In this document: piece after piece, positions 1 to 9,102 of the stretch
Numbering within the stretch: the first letter of the stretch is position 1
Layout: every line of letters starts with the position of its first letter
Assembly (NCBI RefSeq): GCF_045063725.1
Contig: NZ_CP173695.1
Length of the DNA stretch: 64,000 nt
Origin: Sellimonas catena
GTDB taxonomy: Bacteria > Bacillota > Clostridia > Lachnospirales > Lachnospiraceae
Reading direction: 5' to 3' (one strand)
Notes under the pieces: model-generated
Seen by the model: the letters and a program-made list of their open reading frames with translations, nothing else
The model's database searches: none
Told to the model about the DNA's origin: nothing
Program-made: the position numbers and the translations under genes

Positions 1-33
1 CATTATAAATAAGGCATGAATTGCAAATTTCTC

Positions 34-786
34 TCAGCATTCCAGCAGGTGAAGTAAACTACCATTAATCCGGTCGTCCTGTTCCATTTCCTTCCTGCCT
101 GCTTCTTCCAGAATAGAACCGGTACATTCTCCACAGATATCTACACCTATCACCTGCTCATGAAGCAGAATCTGATAAATTACCTTTTTCAAATCCGCAA
201 GTTTCATTTTCCCCTGATTCCAGTTTGTCTTCACCTGCGAAGGATCCAGAATATCCTTGTCGATCGTAAGATACACCGGCACTTCAATATGTTTCTTCCG
301 GAATTCCTCCCAGATGCGGTCATGCACCACAGCCTCTTCATTGTAGGCGGCAATTCTGTCTTTGTATTTTTCCGGAAGACTTTTTACAAGTTCCTCTTCC
401 GCTCCAAGCAAAACGATCTTTCTTACATGCGGATTTTCGTCCAGCACCCGCGCAGCCCAGCATCCGCAGGAAAGCAGATTTTCAAACAGAGATGGCTGGG
501 CATCCGGATGATGATCGATTAAAATAAGGACAAACGGCTCCCTGATCTTATCGGTCCAAAGTTTTGTCATATAGTGATAATTTCCGGAGTCAATAAAGTG
601 AATCCCTTCCGGCGGAAGTTTCCTTATCCGCTCTTCCAGAATCTGCTCCGCCTGTTCATCACAGTAGCAGTTTGTCCCGTGGATATCTCTGCAGTCGATC
701 CAGCAGATTTTTTCGCTCCGGTAAAATGTCTCTTTCTCATAAATGCCAGTAAAATTCATCACCACCGGCCTGCCGTCCTGCCTCAT
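34..786 (-). CDS. Arginase/agmatinase-family protein
   Basis: Protein of 250 residues with the metal-binding signatures of the ureohydrolase (arginase/agmatinase/formiminoglutamase) superfamily: IDHHPDAQ near residue 90 supplies the D-x-H-x-D type ligands and TIDKDILDPS near residue 175 the second Asp pair. The N-terminal DSGNYHYMT segment also fits the fold. The family hydrolyses guanidino compounds using two Mn ions; the substrate cannot be told from sequence. It is somewhat shorter than typical arginases (about 300). ATG at 786 is chosen because GGAGGAG lies 7 nt upstream, inside the stop region of the preceding FAD gene, so the two genes are probably co-transcribed and translationally coupled. 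Confidence 0.8.
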   Translation of the reverse strand: MRQDGRPVVMNFTGIYEKETFYRSEKICWIDCRDIHGTNCYCDEQAEQILEERIRKLPPEGIHFIDSGNYHYMTKLWTDKIREPFVLILIDHHPDAQPSLFENLLSCGCWAARVLDENPHVRKIVLLGAEEELVKSLPEKYKDRIAAYNEEAVVHDRIWEEFRKKHIEVPVYLTIDKDILDPSQVKTNWNQGKMKLADLKKVIYQILLHEQVIGVDICGECTGSILEEAGRKEMEQDDRINGSLLHLLEC

Positions 787-790
787 GCGA

Positions 791-2212
791 TCACTCCTCC
801 GCCTGTTCCATCTTGTTCAGAATACACCTTGCTGTATAAAGGCCGTTAGCCGATGCCTGCTGAAGGCCTCTTGTAATGGCTGCTCCGTCTCCCATTGCAC
901 GGAGGCCTTTTATATTTGTCTCAAATTCTTTGTCCGTTACAACCTTATTGGAGTAAAATTTGACTTCCACTCCATAGAGCAGTGTCTCATCACTTGCAAT
1001 TCCCGGAGTCACCTTATCAAGGGCTTTGATCATTTCATCAATATCAACCATGATTCTGTGCGGGAATACCAATGAAAGGTCTCCCGGCACTGCATCTTTC
1101 AAAGTCGGAATCAGGTTGTTTCTTACGAGACGCTCTGATGTTGTTCTTCTGCCGCGCCGGAAATCCCCGTATCTCTGAACGAGAATTTTTCCATCACAGA
1201 GCATATTCCCAAGCTGCGCAATGTGTTTTCCGTACTCAATCGGAGTTTTAAACGGTTCGGTAAAGTTCTTTGACACCAGAAGAGCGAAATTGGTATTCTT
1301 TGTCTTCATATCTTTTGATTTATAGGCGTGCCCGTTCACAACCGCAAGTCCGCCTTCATAGTATTCTGTCGCTACTTCTCCGGATGGATTTGTACAGAAT
1401 ACACGCACTTTATCGTCAAATGTCGGTGTATAGTAGACAAGCTTCGCTTCATAGAGCTTTTCATTTAGCTCTTTCATAATCTCATCCCGGACCTCTACAC
1501 GGACTCCCACATCAACCGTTCCATTCTGCGTTTCAATCCCATGTTCCTGACAGATATGCGAAAACCATTCAGAGCCTTCCCTGCCGACGCCTGCAACGAT
1601 CTCCGGCGCATAGAAGGTTTCTCCTTTCTCTGTGACCACTCCGACTGCTTTTCCATCCTCTATAAGAATATCCTGAACCATCGTCATAAACCGGATTTTT
1701 ACATTAGTTTCCTCCAGATGCTTCTGAAGTCTTGTATAAATCTTGTATCCTTCTTCTGTACCAAGATGCCGGATCGGGCACTCAATCAATTTCAGATTTG
1801 CACGGATGGATTTTGCACGGATGTCCTCGATCGCCTGCATATCATCCAGACCGTAAACCTTTTCATCTGCTCCGAATTTCAGATAAATGCTGTCCGCCTC
1901 CCGGATCAGCTCTTCCGCTTTTTCATAACCTAAAATGTCCGGAAGAGTCCCTCCGACTTCCGGAGAGAGAGAAAGTTTCCCGTCGGAAAATGCTCCTGCT
2001 CCTGCAAATCCTGTCGTGATGGAACAAGGCTTACACCCCATGCAGACTTTCGTCTTTCTCTTTGGGCATGTCCGTTTTTCAATCGAACGTCCTTTTTCCA
2101 GCATCAGAACCTTCAGATCCGGCCTTTTCTGCATCAGCTCGTACGCGCAGAAAATACCTGACGGTCCTGCCCCGATAATAATCACGTCATACATATTTCT
2201 TGTCTTCGCCAT
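791..2212 (-). CDS. FAD-dependent oxidoreductase (COG2509-like)
   Basis: A 473-residue flavoprotein. A Rossmann GAGPSG motif at residues 14-19 binds the FAD ADP moiety, and the C-terminal stretch GLRAMGDGAAITRGLQQAS is the usual second FAD signature of this dehydrogenase family. A cysteine-rich stretch (CPKRKTKVCMGCKPC, about residues 49-63) precedes the GFAGAGAFSDGKL motif, which is typical of uncharacterised clostridial FAD dehydrogenases of COG2509. The substrate is unknown. An upstream in-frame TTG at 2218 is only 2 nt from the GGAGGT ribosome site, whereas ATG at 2212 has the normal 8-nt spacing, so the latter is used. Ends 4 nt before the arginase-family gene. Confidence 0.85.
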   Translation of the reverse strand: MAKTRNMYDVIIIGAGPSGIFCAYELMQKRPDLKVLMLEKGRSIEKRTCPKRKTKVCMGCKPCSITTGFAGAGAFSDGKLSLSPEVGGTLPDILGYEKAEELIREADSIYLKFGADEKVYGLDDMQAIEDIRAKSIRANLKLIECPIRHLGTEEGYKIYTRLQKHLEETNVKIRFMTMVQDILIEDGKAVGVVTEKGETFYAPEIVAGVGREGSEWFSHICQEHGIETQNGTVDVGVRVEVRDEIMKELNEKLYEAKLVYYTPTFDDKVRVFCTNPSGEVATEYYEGGLAVVNGHAYKSKDMKTKNTNFALLVSKNFTEPFKTPIEYGKHIAQLGNMLCDGKILVQRYGDFRRGRRTTSERLVRNNLIPTLKDAVPGDLSLVFPHRIMVDIDEMIKALDKVTPGIASDETLLYGVEVKFYSNKVVTDKEFETNIKGLRAMGDGAAITRGLQQASANGLYTARCILNKMEQAEE

Positions 2213-2338
2213 ATTCAAGTACCTCCGATTCTTTTGCAGTTTTCCTCCTCTTTTATCATAATACCCTTTTTCGGAAAACTCAATTCGCTTTTAAATTGAA
2301 ATAGAATTCCTCTGTATCATTAATTGAATCTCTGCCGA

Positions 2339-2380
2339 ATCGACAGTTTTGATATGTAACATAGATCTGAGACTGTCGAT
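2339..2380. repeat. Inverted repeat in the 2213-2452 intergenic gap
   Basis: Arms ATCGACAGT (2339-2347) and ACTGTCGAT (2372-2380) are perfectly complementary around a 24-nt spacer, and a further CGACAGTC copy occurs near 2406. It lies upstream of the FAD oxidoreductase and downstream of the Rpn remnant. It may be an operator or a decayed element; nothing else is visible in this gap. Confidence 0.3.
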
Positions 2381-2452
2381 ATGCAGCTATGAATTCACTG
2401 TGATACCGACAGTCAAAAATGAATCTCTTTTGCGGCTCAGAATGGCCGCTGA

Positions 2453-3090
2453 TTATCTGCTCTGAATTGCCTCTTCAAATGCCTCAACAGATCCCGCTCG
2501 AAGCGCTGTCTGAAACCAGCTTTTCAAAACCTCCAGATCTGTTTCTTTTTCAATTTTTTCCTGAAGTTCGGAAGGAATTTCTCCATAGGCATTTATAGTT
2601 TCCAGTAAAGTGTACTTTACTCCTTCTGTTTTTCCGGCGTTCCTTTCGTCTCTCAGCATCTCTTCCAGAATCATAAACCTCGCCTCCATTTCCCGGCTTT
2701 TCTTCACATCCACGATAAATTCCTGTAGCTTCTGTACATATGGATCCGCAAAGTTATTCTGGCTTTCTTTTAAATCTGCTTTTACAAACGCAAGAAATTT
2801 CACCAGCTTTTCCGGAACTTCCGCCGGATTCTTTCCGCAGGTGCTCAAATAGATGATTTGTCTGCCCTCCGGTAACTGGATGTCTGTCACTTCTTTACAT
2901 ATATTCTGGAAACTGTATCGATATTTTGCCTCTCCAAATGGGTCAAAATCGCATACAAAGATCACATAAGTATTAGGAATCTCTGCATATTCTCCAGAAA
3001 TTCTTTGCAGTTCTCTTCATTCACCATGACTGCTCCGAAAAGAAAATTGTCCTTGATTGTCAATTCCTGTAATGTTTTCTTTTTCGCCAT
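2453..3090 (-). pseudogene. Rpn/PD-(D/E)XK family nuclease remnant with internal deletion
   Basis: Two out-of-frame pieces of one Rpn-family (recombination-promoting nuclease/putative transposase) gene. The first begins at ATG 3090, with GGAGGAAG upstream, and reads MAKKKTLQELTIKDNFLFGAVM, the standard family N-terminus, then terminates near 2962 after about 42 residues. The second resumes in another frame as PNTYVIFVCDFDPFG, a conserved mid-protein block, and continues to 2453. About 80 residues that normally lie between them, including the PD-(D/E)XK catalytic core, are missing, and the joint near 2980-2990 also shifts the frame. The product cannot be an active nuclease. An intact relative is at 25541-26437. 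Confidence 0.8.
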
Positions 3091-3175
3091 ATTCTTCCTC
3101 CATATACAGAGGAATTCTATGCCTTTATTATAAGCCCGCAGCGGGAAAAAATCTATCCCTTGTCTTTTTATCATA

Positions 3176-3201
3176 GAAAAAGGAGCAGTTTTCACTGCTC
3201 C
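3176..3201 (-). terminator. Rho-independent terminator after the Gfo-OppF gene
   Basis: Perfect stem GGAGCAG/CTGCTCC (3182-3188 and 3195-3201) with a 6-nt loop, followed on the minus strand by TTTTTC. It lies 33 nt past the stop at 3234. Confidence 0.85.
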
Positions 3202-3233
3202 CGTCGGGGTTTTGCAGCCCCATCTGTCCGTCC

Positions 3234-4769
3234 TTAGTCGAACAGATGGCATGCTGCGAAGTGTTCTTTTTCGATCTCTTTTAATACCGGTGTTTTGTTT
3301 TTGCACCTTTCTGTAGCATATTTGCATCTGCTTGCGAATCGGCATCCCGGACCGCAGTTGATCGGGCTTCCCACTTCTCCTTCGAGCGGGAGCACAACCT
3401 TGTTTTTCTCCTTCTCCGGATTCGGGATCGGAATCGCGCTCAGAAGTGCTTTTGTGTATGGGTGCTGCGGGTTTGCGTACAACTCTTTACTTGACGCAAG
3501 TTCAACGATATGTCCCATATACATAACGCCGACACGGTCGGAAATATGTTTCACCATAGACAGATCGTGTGCAATAAACAGGTAAGTCAGGCCAAGTTCT
3601 CTCTGAAGCTTGACAAGAAGGTTGAGACGATTATCACCTCCGGCATGTCCGCTCATGTCGCCTTCTGCGACCTCAAAGCTTACCGGTGTCCTTCCAAATT
3701 GTGTCAGTATTACTTTATTCTTACTAAGATTTCCCTTAATGTCTCCTTTTGTTCCACAGATATGGATGGTTCGTCCACCCTCTCCTGTAAAGGCTGTCAT
3801 CTGGAAATCTACCGTAATTCCATCTTCAAATTCCATGTTGACGACCTGATGATCGACTACATCGTTATCGCATGCATAAACGCATCTGCCGTAAGGTCCG
3901 GTTTTAAGCGCCTTCCGTACTGCCGCCTCTGAAAGGTCATTCGGTGTCAGCACACAACACGGCCAGGCTGCATCTCCGGTCTTTCCTTCCCGGACTACAG
4001 TCCGGATTCCTGTGCGTTCATTTGTAATATAAATCTTCTCTGCATCATACGGGCAGTCAGCTTTCGCCGGGCATCCGTCCAGACAGCGTTTTGCAGCCCC
4101 TTCCGGTGCCTTTTCCGGGCGGAACAGATAAAGTCCTCCATATGAAGAAACCTTTTTGCACTGTTTCCCAAGGAGCCAGACAAAAATATCCAGATCATGG
4201 CAGCTCTTTGCGAGAATCATCGGGCTGGTCTCGTCTGTTCTTCTCCAGTTCCCTCTCACATAGCTGTGAGCCTGATGCCAGTATGTCACCTGCTCCATCG
4301 CCTGAATGGAAACCACCTCGCCAACAGCGCCGCTGGCAATCAGTTCCTTGATCTTAGAGTAAAACGGTGTATAGCGGAGCACATGTCCGACTGCCACAAT
4401 TCTTTTGTATTCATGGGCCGCCTTCTGAAGACGTCTGCATTCCCCCGGATCCCGTGAGATTGGCTTCTCGCAAAGTACGTGATATCCCTTTTGAATTGCA
4501 TTTACCGCCTGCTCTACATGCTGTCTGTCCTGGGTTGCAATAACCATGACGTCCGCCAGCTTTGGCTCTTCCAGCATTTCCTCCGCGGACGAAAAGCATC
4601 TGTTCTCCGGCAGACCGTATCGTATTCTGGCTGCTTCGCGTTTTTCTTCCTGTGGTTCAGCAATCGCCGTAACTTTCATTTCTTCGGGACTTACAAACTG
4701 GTAATTCCCGTAGATATCGTTTCCTCTGTTTCCAAGCCCTGCAATTGCACACGTAATAAGTTTTTTCAT
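3234..4769 (-). CDS. Chimeric Gfo/Idh/MocA oxidoreductase - OppF C-terminus
   Basis: Residues 1 to about 381 are a Gfo/Idh/MocA oxidoreductase: N-terminal Rossmann fold (AGLGNRG), catalytic EKP at 101-103, and a cysteine-rich insert (C229, C233, C239, C296, C300). Residues from about 383 to 511 are the C-terminal third of an oligopeptide ABC ATPase (OppF/DppF): D-loop region, H-loop FIAHDLSMV, then the PQHPYTKALLSAIP oligopeptide-family tail and a C-rich CGPGCRFASRCKYA segment. The ATPase part lacks Walker A, signature and Walker B, so it cannot hydrolyse ATP alone; the oxidoreductase has lost its last 50-odd residues (compare the paralogue at 29707-30996). The switch, near 3620-3632, is in frame. 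This looks like a deletion fusion of two neighbouring genes. RBS AAGGAG precedes ATG 4769. Confidence 0.8.
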   Translation of the reverse strand: MKKLITCAIAGLGNRGNDIYGNYQFVSPEEMKVTAIAEPQEEKREAARIRYGLPENRCFSSAEEMLEEPKLADVMVIATQDRQHVEQAVNAIQKGYHVLCEKPISRDPGECRRLQKAAHEYKRIVAVGHVLRYTPFYSKIKELIASGAVGEVVSIQAMEQVTYWHQAHSYVRGNWRRTDETSPMILAKSCHDLDIFVWLLGKQCKKVSSYGGLYLFRPEKAPEGAAKRCLDGCPAKADCPYDAEKIYITNERTGIRTVVREGKTGDAAWPCCVLTPNDLSEAAVRKALKTGPYGRCVYACDNDVVDHQVVNMEFEDGITVDFQMTAFTGEGGRTIHICGTKGDIKGNLSKNKVILTQFGRTPVSFEVAEGDMSGHAGGDNRLNLLVKLQRELGLTYLFIAHDLSMVKHISDRVGVMYMGHIVELASSKELYANPQHPYTKALLSAIPIPNPEKEKNKVVLPLEGEVGSPINCGPGCRFASRCKYATERCKNKTPVLKEIEKEHFAACHLFD

Positions 4770-4786
4770 CGTCCAGCGCTCCTTCT

Positions 4787-7009
4787 CTATGACTGTGCTG
4801 TCAGTTCAAAAAGTCTCGATTGATAATCACCTTGTCTTTCCTTTTTTTCACGGATACCGCTCGCGTAATCCGAAATCGCCATTCCGGCTCTCATCAGTTC
4901 GTCTCCGTATGCTTCCAGTCCGGTTTCCCGGATTTGATATCTGACATCCGGATCCAGCCCTTTTAGTGTCAGCCGTTTCAGCGGTGCGTTGGCCGGCTGC
5001 CTCATCCGGTAATATCCTGCCAGTGCATGCCTTTTATCTTCTGAAACGACCATCCACGCCGCCTCGTCTCCTTCAAACGGGCTGATTAACCGGTAAAAGG
5101 TTCCATCCATAACCAGTTTCCGGATTCGTTTATAATATTGAATCTGCTCTTTGACTTCTTCTTTTTCTTCTTCTGTCAGAGTATCCAGATCCATTTCATA
5201 ACCGAAACATCCAAAGTATGCCGTCTCCGCTCTTGTGGAAAGCGGCGTGTTTCGAAATGTCTGCTGATTCGGGGCCTCCGATACATGGCATCCCATGGAA
5301 CTCAGCGGGTATACAAAAGAAGTTCCGTACTGAATCCGAAGCCGTTCTACCGCATCCGTATTATCCGACGTCCAGCACTGCGGTGCATAGTAAAGCATTC
5401 CAGGATCAAATCTGGCCCCGCCGCTCGCGCAGGATTCAAACAACACCTCCGGGAATTCAGATGTAAGACGTTCATACAGGCGGTAGACGCCGAGAATATG
5501 CCGGTGGAACAGTTTTCCCTGCTCCTCTGCTTTTCTTCCCTGCGAGAATGCCTCCGAGATACTTCGGTTCATGTCCCATTTGATATACGATACAGGGGCG
5601 TCCTGTAAAATCCGGGAAATCCGGTCGCCGATATAATCCACCACTTCCTCTTTTGAGAAGTCCAGCACAAACTGGTTCCTTCCGTGGCAGGCTTCCCGGT
5701 ACGGCACCCTGATCACCCAGTCCGGATGTTCCTCATAGAGTCTGCTGTCTTTATTTACCATTTCAGGCTCAATCCAAAGCCCGAATTTCATTCCCATGTT
5801 TTCGATCTTCTCCGCCAGTCCGCGGATTCCCTGCGGCAGTTTCTTTAGATCAGGGTACCAGTCCCCGAGAGACGAAGTATCATCATCTCTGTGTCCGAAC
5901 CAGCCGTCATCGAGCACCATCATCTCGACCCCGAGTTGACGGGCTGTTTCCGCGAATTTCAGGATTTTCTCTTCTGTAAAGTTCATAAAGGTGGCTTCCC
6001 AGTTATTGATTACCACCGGTCGGACACGATCTCTCCAGTATCCTCTTGCAAGACGTTTGCGATAAAGCCGGTGAAATGTCCTGCTCATCTTTCCGAGTCC
6101 CTCTCCGGAATAAACGAGTACCGCCTCCGGAGTCTGGAAAGTTTCTCCCTTTTTCAGTGTCCATGAAAAGCCTTCCGGATGAATCCCGATCATGGCTCTT
6201 GCCACTCCAAATGTATCCACTGCTGTCTGTCCCAGGAAATTTCCGCTGTAAACCAGGCTGATCCCGATTGCTTCTCCGGCATCCTCTGTCGTCTCCGGCC
6301 GCTTCAGTGCAAAAAATGGATTGAACTGGTGGCTGCTGTGCCCGCGCATACTATAAATAGCCTGAATTCCCTCGTGGAGAGGTGCTGTTTTCACATAACG
6401 TTCTCTTGCCCATGCCCCGGTCAGCTCGACCATCTCATATCTGTCGTCCGGCAAGTCCAGATTCAGGCTCATGGCTCGCTCCAGAACAATGCTGCTCTCT
6501 CCCTCATGGACAAATCTTGTATTTCTGATAATTACCGGCAGATTCTCAAAAATCGTGTAGGAGAGAATTATCTTTGTATTCATCACCCGGTCTCTCAGGT
6601 AGATCTCCAGTGTTTCTGCCTCCTCATCGGATTCTGTATAAACAGCCGGCAGCCCTTCGAGTTTCCTCTTCCCTTTCAGAATCACATAGTCTTCAAACGT
6701 AAATTCTGTAATACGGCTTCCGTCTTCCTGCAGAATCTCATAGGCAGGTTCTCTCATATCCCCGTGGCCGTAGGAAGGATATTCCTGTTTCAGATATTCC
6801 ATGGAGAATGTCCGGTCACCCTCATAAGTACAAGGCGCCATATCCCGCATGGAATATTCGATCAGATGCTGAAAACTCTCCCGGTCTTTGATTTTTCTGC
6901 CATAATAAATCTGTCCCGGCTGTCCGTTTCTTAAGATGCAGAAAATATAACTGATCTCATCATTATAAAGATGAAACTCTTTTGTGTTTTTATGAAATAT
7001 GATCGGCAT
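4787..7009 (-). CDS. Alpha-galactosidase, GH36
   Basis: A 740-residue cytoplasmic (no signal peptide) GH36 alpha-galactosidase, which cleaves terminal alpha-galactose from raffinose-family sugars or host glycans. An N-terminal beta-sandwich (about 1-330) is followed by the TIM barrel with NNWEATF (335-341), LDDGWFG (366-372), KWDMN (477-481; D479 is the expected nucleophile) and WTSDNTD (546-552; D549 the expected acid/base). Length and spacing match bacterial AgaA-type enzymes of about 730 residues. ATG 7009 has GAGGAG upstream. It starts 15 nt after the PLP enzyme and ends 17 nt before the chimeric oxidoreductase, so the three may be one transcript. Confidence 0.93.
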   Translation of the reverse strand: MPIIFHKNTKEFHLYNDEISYIFCILRNGQPGQIYYGRKIKDRESFQHLIEYSMRDMAPCTYEGDRTFSMEYLKQEYPSYGHGDMREPAYEILQEDGSRITEFTFEDYVILKGKRKLEGLPAVYTESDEEAETLEIYLRDRVMNTKIILSYTIFENLPVIIRNTRFVHEGESSIVLERAMSLNLDLPDDRYEMVELTGAWARERYVKTAPLHEGIQAIYSMRGHSSHQFNPFFALKRPETTEDAGEAIGISLVYSGNFLGQTAVDTFGVARAMIGIHPEGFSWTLKKGETFQTPEAVLVYSGEGLGKMSRTFHRLYRKRLARGYWRDRVRPVVINNWEATFMNFTEEKILKFAETARQLGVEMMVLDDGWFGHRDDDTSSLGDWYPDLKKLPQGIRGLAEKIENMGMKFGLWIEPEMVNKDSRLYEEHPDWVIRVPYREACHGRNQFVLDFSKEEVVDYIGDRISRILQDAPVSYIKWDMNRSISEAFSQGRKAEEQGKLFHRHILGVYRLYERLTSEFPEVLFESCASGGARFDPGMLYYAPQCWTSDNTDAVERLRIQYGTSFVYPLSSMGCHVSEAPNQQTFRNTPLSTRAETAYFGCFGYEMDLDTLTEEEKEEVKEQIQYYKRIRKLVMDGTFYRLISPFEGDEAAWMVVSEDKRHALAGYYRMRQPANAPLKRLTLKGLDPDVRYQIRETGLEAYGDELMRAGMAISDYASGIREKKERQGDYQSRLFELTAQS

Positions 7010-7024
7010 GTCTTCTCCTCTCTA

Positions 7025-8194
7025 TCAGAAAACCTGCTGGAAAGCCTGTTCCAGATCTTCAATCAGATTTTCTGTCCCTTCCAATCCGCAGTGGATACGG
7101 ATTACGTTTTGTCCGGCTCCCATCTTCTTACAGGTTTCTTCATCTTCCCTCGCGTAAGGCATCATCACCAGACTTTCGAATCCTCCCCAGGATACTCCGA
7201 TTTTAAAGATCCGAAGCGCCTGGCAGAATTCTTTTGCCTCCTGCGTCGTACTGTCCAGTTCAAAACTCAATAGTCCGGTATGTCCTGACTGTTGTTTTTC
7301 AATCAACTCATGCTGCGGGTGTGAGGCAAGCCCCGTGTAGTATACTTTCTTTACTTTTGGATGCTGTTCCAGATACTGCGCCACAGCAAGTGCTGTCTTT
7401 CCGTGTTCCTTTACCCTCACTTCCAGAGTACGCAGCCCCCTCATCATCAGCCAGCCTTCCATCGGTCCTATAATACTTCCGATCTGTTCCCGGATTGTCC
7501 TTACCCGTTTTCCCAGTTCCGGATCTTTTACCGTCAGGGATCCTCCGATAATATCACTGTGTCCTCCCAGATACTTGGATGCGGTATGCATTACAAAGTC
7601 AGCTCCCAGTTCCAGCGGATTCTGGTAAATCGGTGTGCAGAATGTATTATCGATATATACAAGGGCTCCTTTTGCATGTGCCGCTTCAGCCGCCTTTTTT
7701 ATATCCTGAACGCGAAATACAACAGAGGAGGGACTCTCCAGCACCAGCAGCTGCGTATCATCCTCCAGAACCTCTTCAATCTCTTTCGGATCATCCCCGT
7801 CAATAAAAGTCGTCCGGACATTCATATGCTCTCTGCAGTAATTCTGAAGAAAATCTTTCAGCGGGCCATAGGCAGTGCGGATGCAGACTACATGTCCGCC
7901 GCAGGAACATGCAGTAAGAACCGCCGCTGTCGCTGCCGCCATTCCGGATGAAAACACGTAGCTTTCTACTCCTTTTTCAAGTTCGGTAATCTTTTCTTCG
8001 AGAATTCTTACAGTCGGGTTCTGGACACGTCCATAACAGTACGTGTGTTTATCCCGCTTATCCGAGTCATAGTACTCGTCCACTGTGGGAAAAATATTTA
8101 ATGAATTCATAAAAACCGGCGGAACGATCGCATTAAAATACTGATCGTATTCCTCCCCGGCATGTGCGAGTATCATACCTGTTTTCTCTTTCAT
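7025..8194 (-). CDS. Cys/Met metabolism PLP-dependent lyase/synthase
   Basis: A 389-residue member of the trans-sulfuration family (cystathionine gamma-synthase, cystathionine lyases, methionine gamma-lyase). K207 in HTASKYLGGHSD is the PLP Schiff-base lysine; SSGMAA (82-87) binds the phosphate, YGRVQNPT near 54 is the tetramer cofactor contact, and DNTFCTP precedes the lysine. Sequence alone does not separate synthase from lyase. It sits directly upstream of an alpha-galactosidase, which gives no functional hint. Preceded by AGGAAGGAAAG and a separate upstream region with a 13-bp palindrome. Confidence 0.85.
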   Translation of the reverse strand: MKEKTGMILAHAGEEYDQYFNAIVPPVFMNSLNIFPTVDEYYDSDKRDKHTYCYGRVQNPTVRILEEKITELEKGVESYVFSSGMAAATAAVLTACSCGGHVVCIRTAYGPLKDFLQNYCREHMNVRTTFIDGDDPKEIEEVLEDDTQLLVLESPSSVVFRVQDIKKAAEAAHAKGALVYIDNTFCTPIYQNPLELGADFVMHTASKYLGGHSDIIGGSLTVKDPELGKRVRTIREQIGSIIGPMEGWLMMRGLRTLEVRVKEHGKTALAVAQYLEQHPKVKKVYYTGLASHPQHELIEKQQSGHTGLLSFELDSTTQEAKEFCQALRIFKIGVSWGGFESLVMMPYAREDEETCKKMGAGQNVIRIHCGLEGTENLIEDLEQAFQQVF

Positions 8195-8256
8195 CGCTTT
8201 CCTTCCTCTTTCCTTTTGTTATTTGTAGACTATATTCTGTCAGATATCATCTATAT

Positions 8257-8269
8257 GCTATAATATAGC
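8257..8269. promoter_or_regulatory. Palindrome upstream of the PLP enzyme gene
   Basis: GCTATA-a-TATAGC is a perfect 13-bp palindrome in the leader of the 8194 gene, and its AT-rich core could also serve as a -10 element. A related inverted repeat (GCTATAT...ATATAGC) lies upstream of the GH38 gene at 21782-21805. The binding protein, if any, is unknown. Confidence 0.3.
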
Positions 8270-8279
8270 TTGATTGTTT

Positions 8280-8319
8280 AAAATAAATGCACATCAGTTC
8301 TGCGGATTCACTGATGTGC
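8280..8319 (-). terminator. Terminator overlapping the end of the GntR gene
   Basis: Arms GCACATCAG (8289-8297) and CTGATGTGC (8311-8319) pair perfectly around a 13-nt loop; the minus strand continues ATTTATTTTAAA. The stem contains the regulator's stop codon. Confidence 0.6.
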
Positions 8320-9000
8320 TATTGCAATATCATCATATACGCAGTCCAAAAGCTTGTTGTTAATCTTCTGTGCCTTCTTGATATCACGCTCTCTCAACGC
8401 CTGATAGAGCATTTCATGATACGGCATGCTTGCCTTGAACGGGTCTTCAATATCCAGCGGAAACTGCCAGAGCCTATCCGTATATTCATCCAGTACTTTC
8501 AGTACTGCATAAAACACTTTGTTGTGGCACATCAGGTAGATCTTCTCATGAAATGCCTTGTCCTCTTCGGTATCCCGCTCATCCGCCCGTACCTTCTTCA
8601 TAAGGACCTCCGTGAGCTCCCCCAGTTCGTCCATCTCCTGATCAGTGGCATTCCGCACTACCATGGCCATCAGTTCTGTCTCCATCGCTCTTCTGGCCTC
8701 CAGTGCTTCGATCAGAGACTCTCTCTCCATTGTAAAACCGATCAAAGACTCCAGTGCCGTTGCTTTCCTTCCGCGGCATCCTACAAATATGCCTTTGCCG
8801 TTCTTCACTTCCACAATGCCTTCCGCCTCCAGAGTCTTCACTGCCTCTCTAAGCGCTGTCCTGCTGACCTGCATCATTTCAATGAACTGTCCCTGAGAAG
8901 GAAGTCTGTCACCTTCTTTCAGATCATGTTCCTCTATGTAGCTTTGAATGTACTTAATAATTTCTGATTGTAAAGAAACTCTTTTGATCGGTTTTGCCAT
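8308..9000 (-). CDS. GntR/FadR-family transcriptional regulator
   Basis: A 230-residue regulator with an N-terminal winged helix (LPSQGQFIEMMQVSRTALREAVKTLEAEGIVEV, about residues 35-70) and a C-terminal all-helical FCD ligand domain. Start chosen at ATG 9000 (MAKPIKRVSL), which has GGGAGAA 8 nt upstream; reading further upstream adds 20 residues without a ribosome site. It follows the glycerophosphodiester import genes on the same strand and precedes the PLP enzyme gene; which of them it controls is not shown by the sequence. Confidence 0.85.
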   Translation of the reverse strand: MAKPIKRVSLQSEIIKYIQSYIEEHDLKEGDRLPSQGQFIEMMQVSRTALREAVKTLEAEGIVEVKNGKGIFVGCRGRKATALESLIGFTMERESLIEALEARRAMETELMAMVVRNATDQEMDELGELTEVLMKKVRADERDTEEDKAFHEKIYLMCHNKVFYAVLKVLDEYTDRLWQFPLDIEDPFKASMPYHEMLYQALRERDIKKAQKINNKLLDCVYDDIAIAHQ

Positions 9001-9102
9001 CACTGTTCTCCCTGTCATGTTCCTTGGGATCATTATATACTTCTTCCAATTCCACGTCAACTGATTTCTTTTTTTTATTAAAATTGTACAAAAGGGCAGA
9101 GG

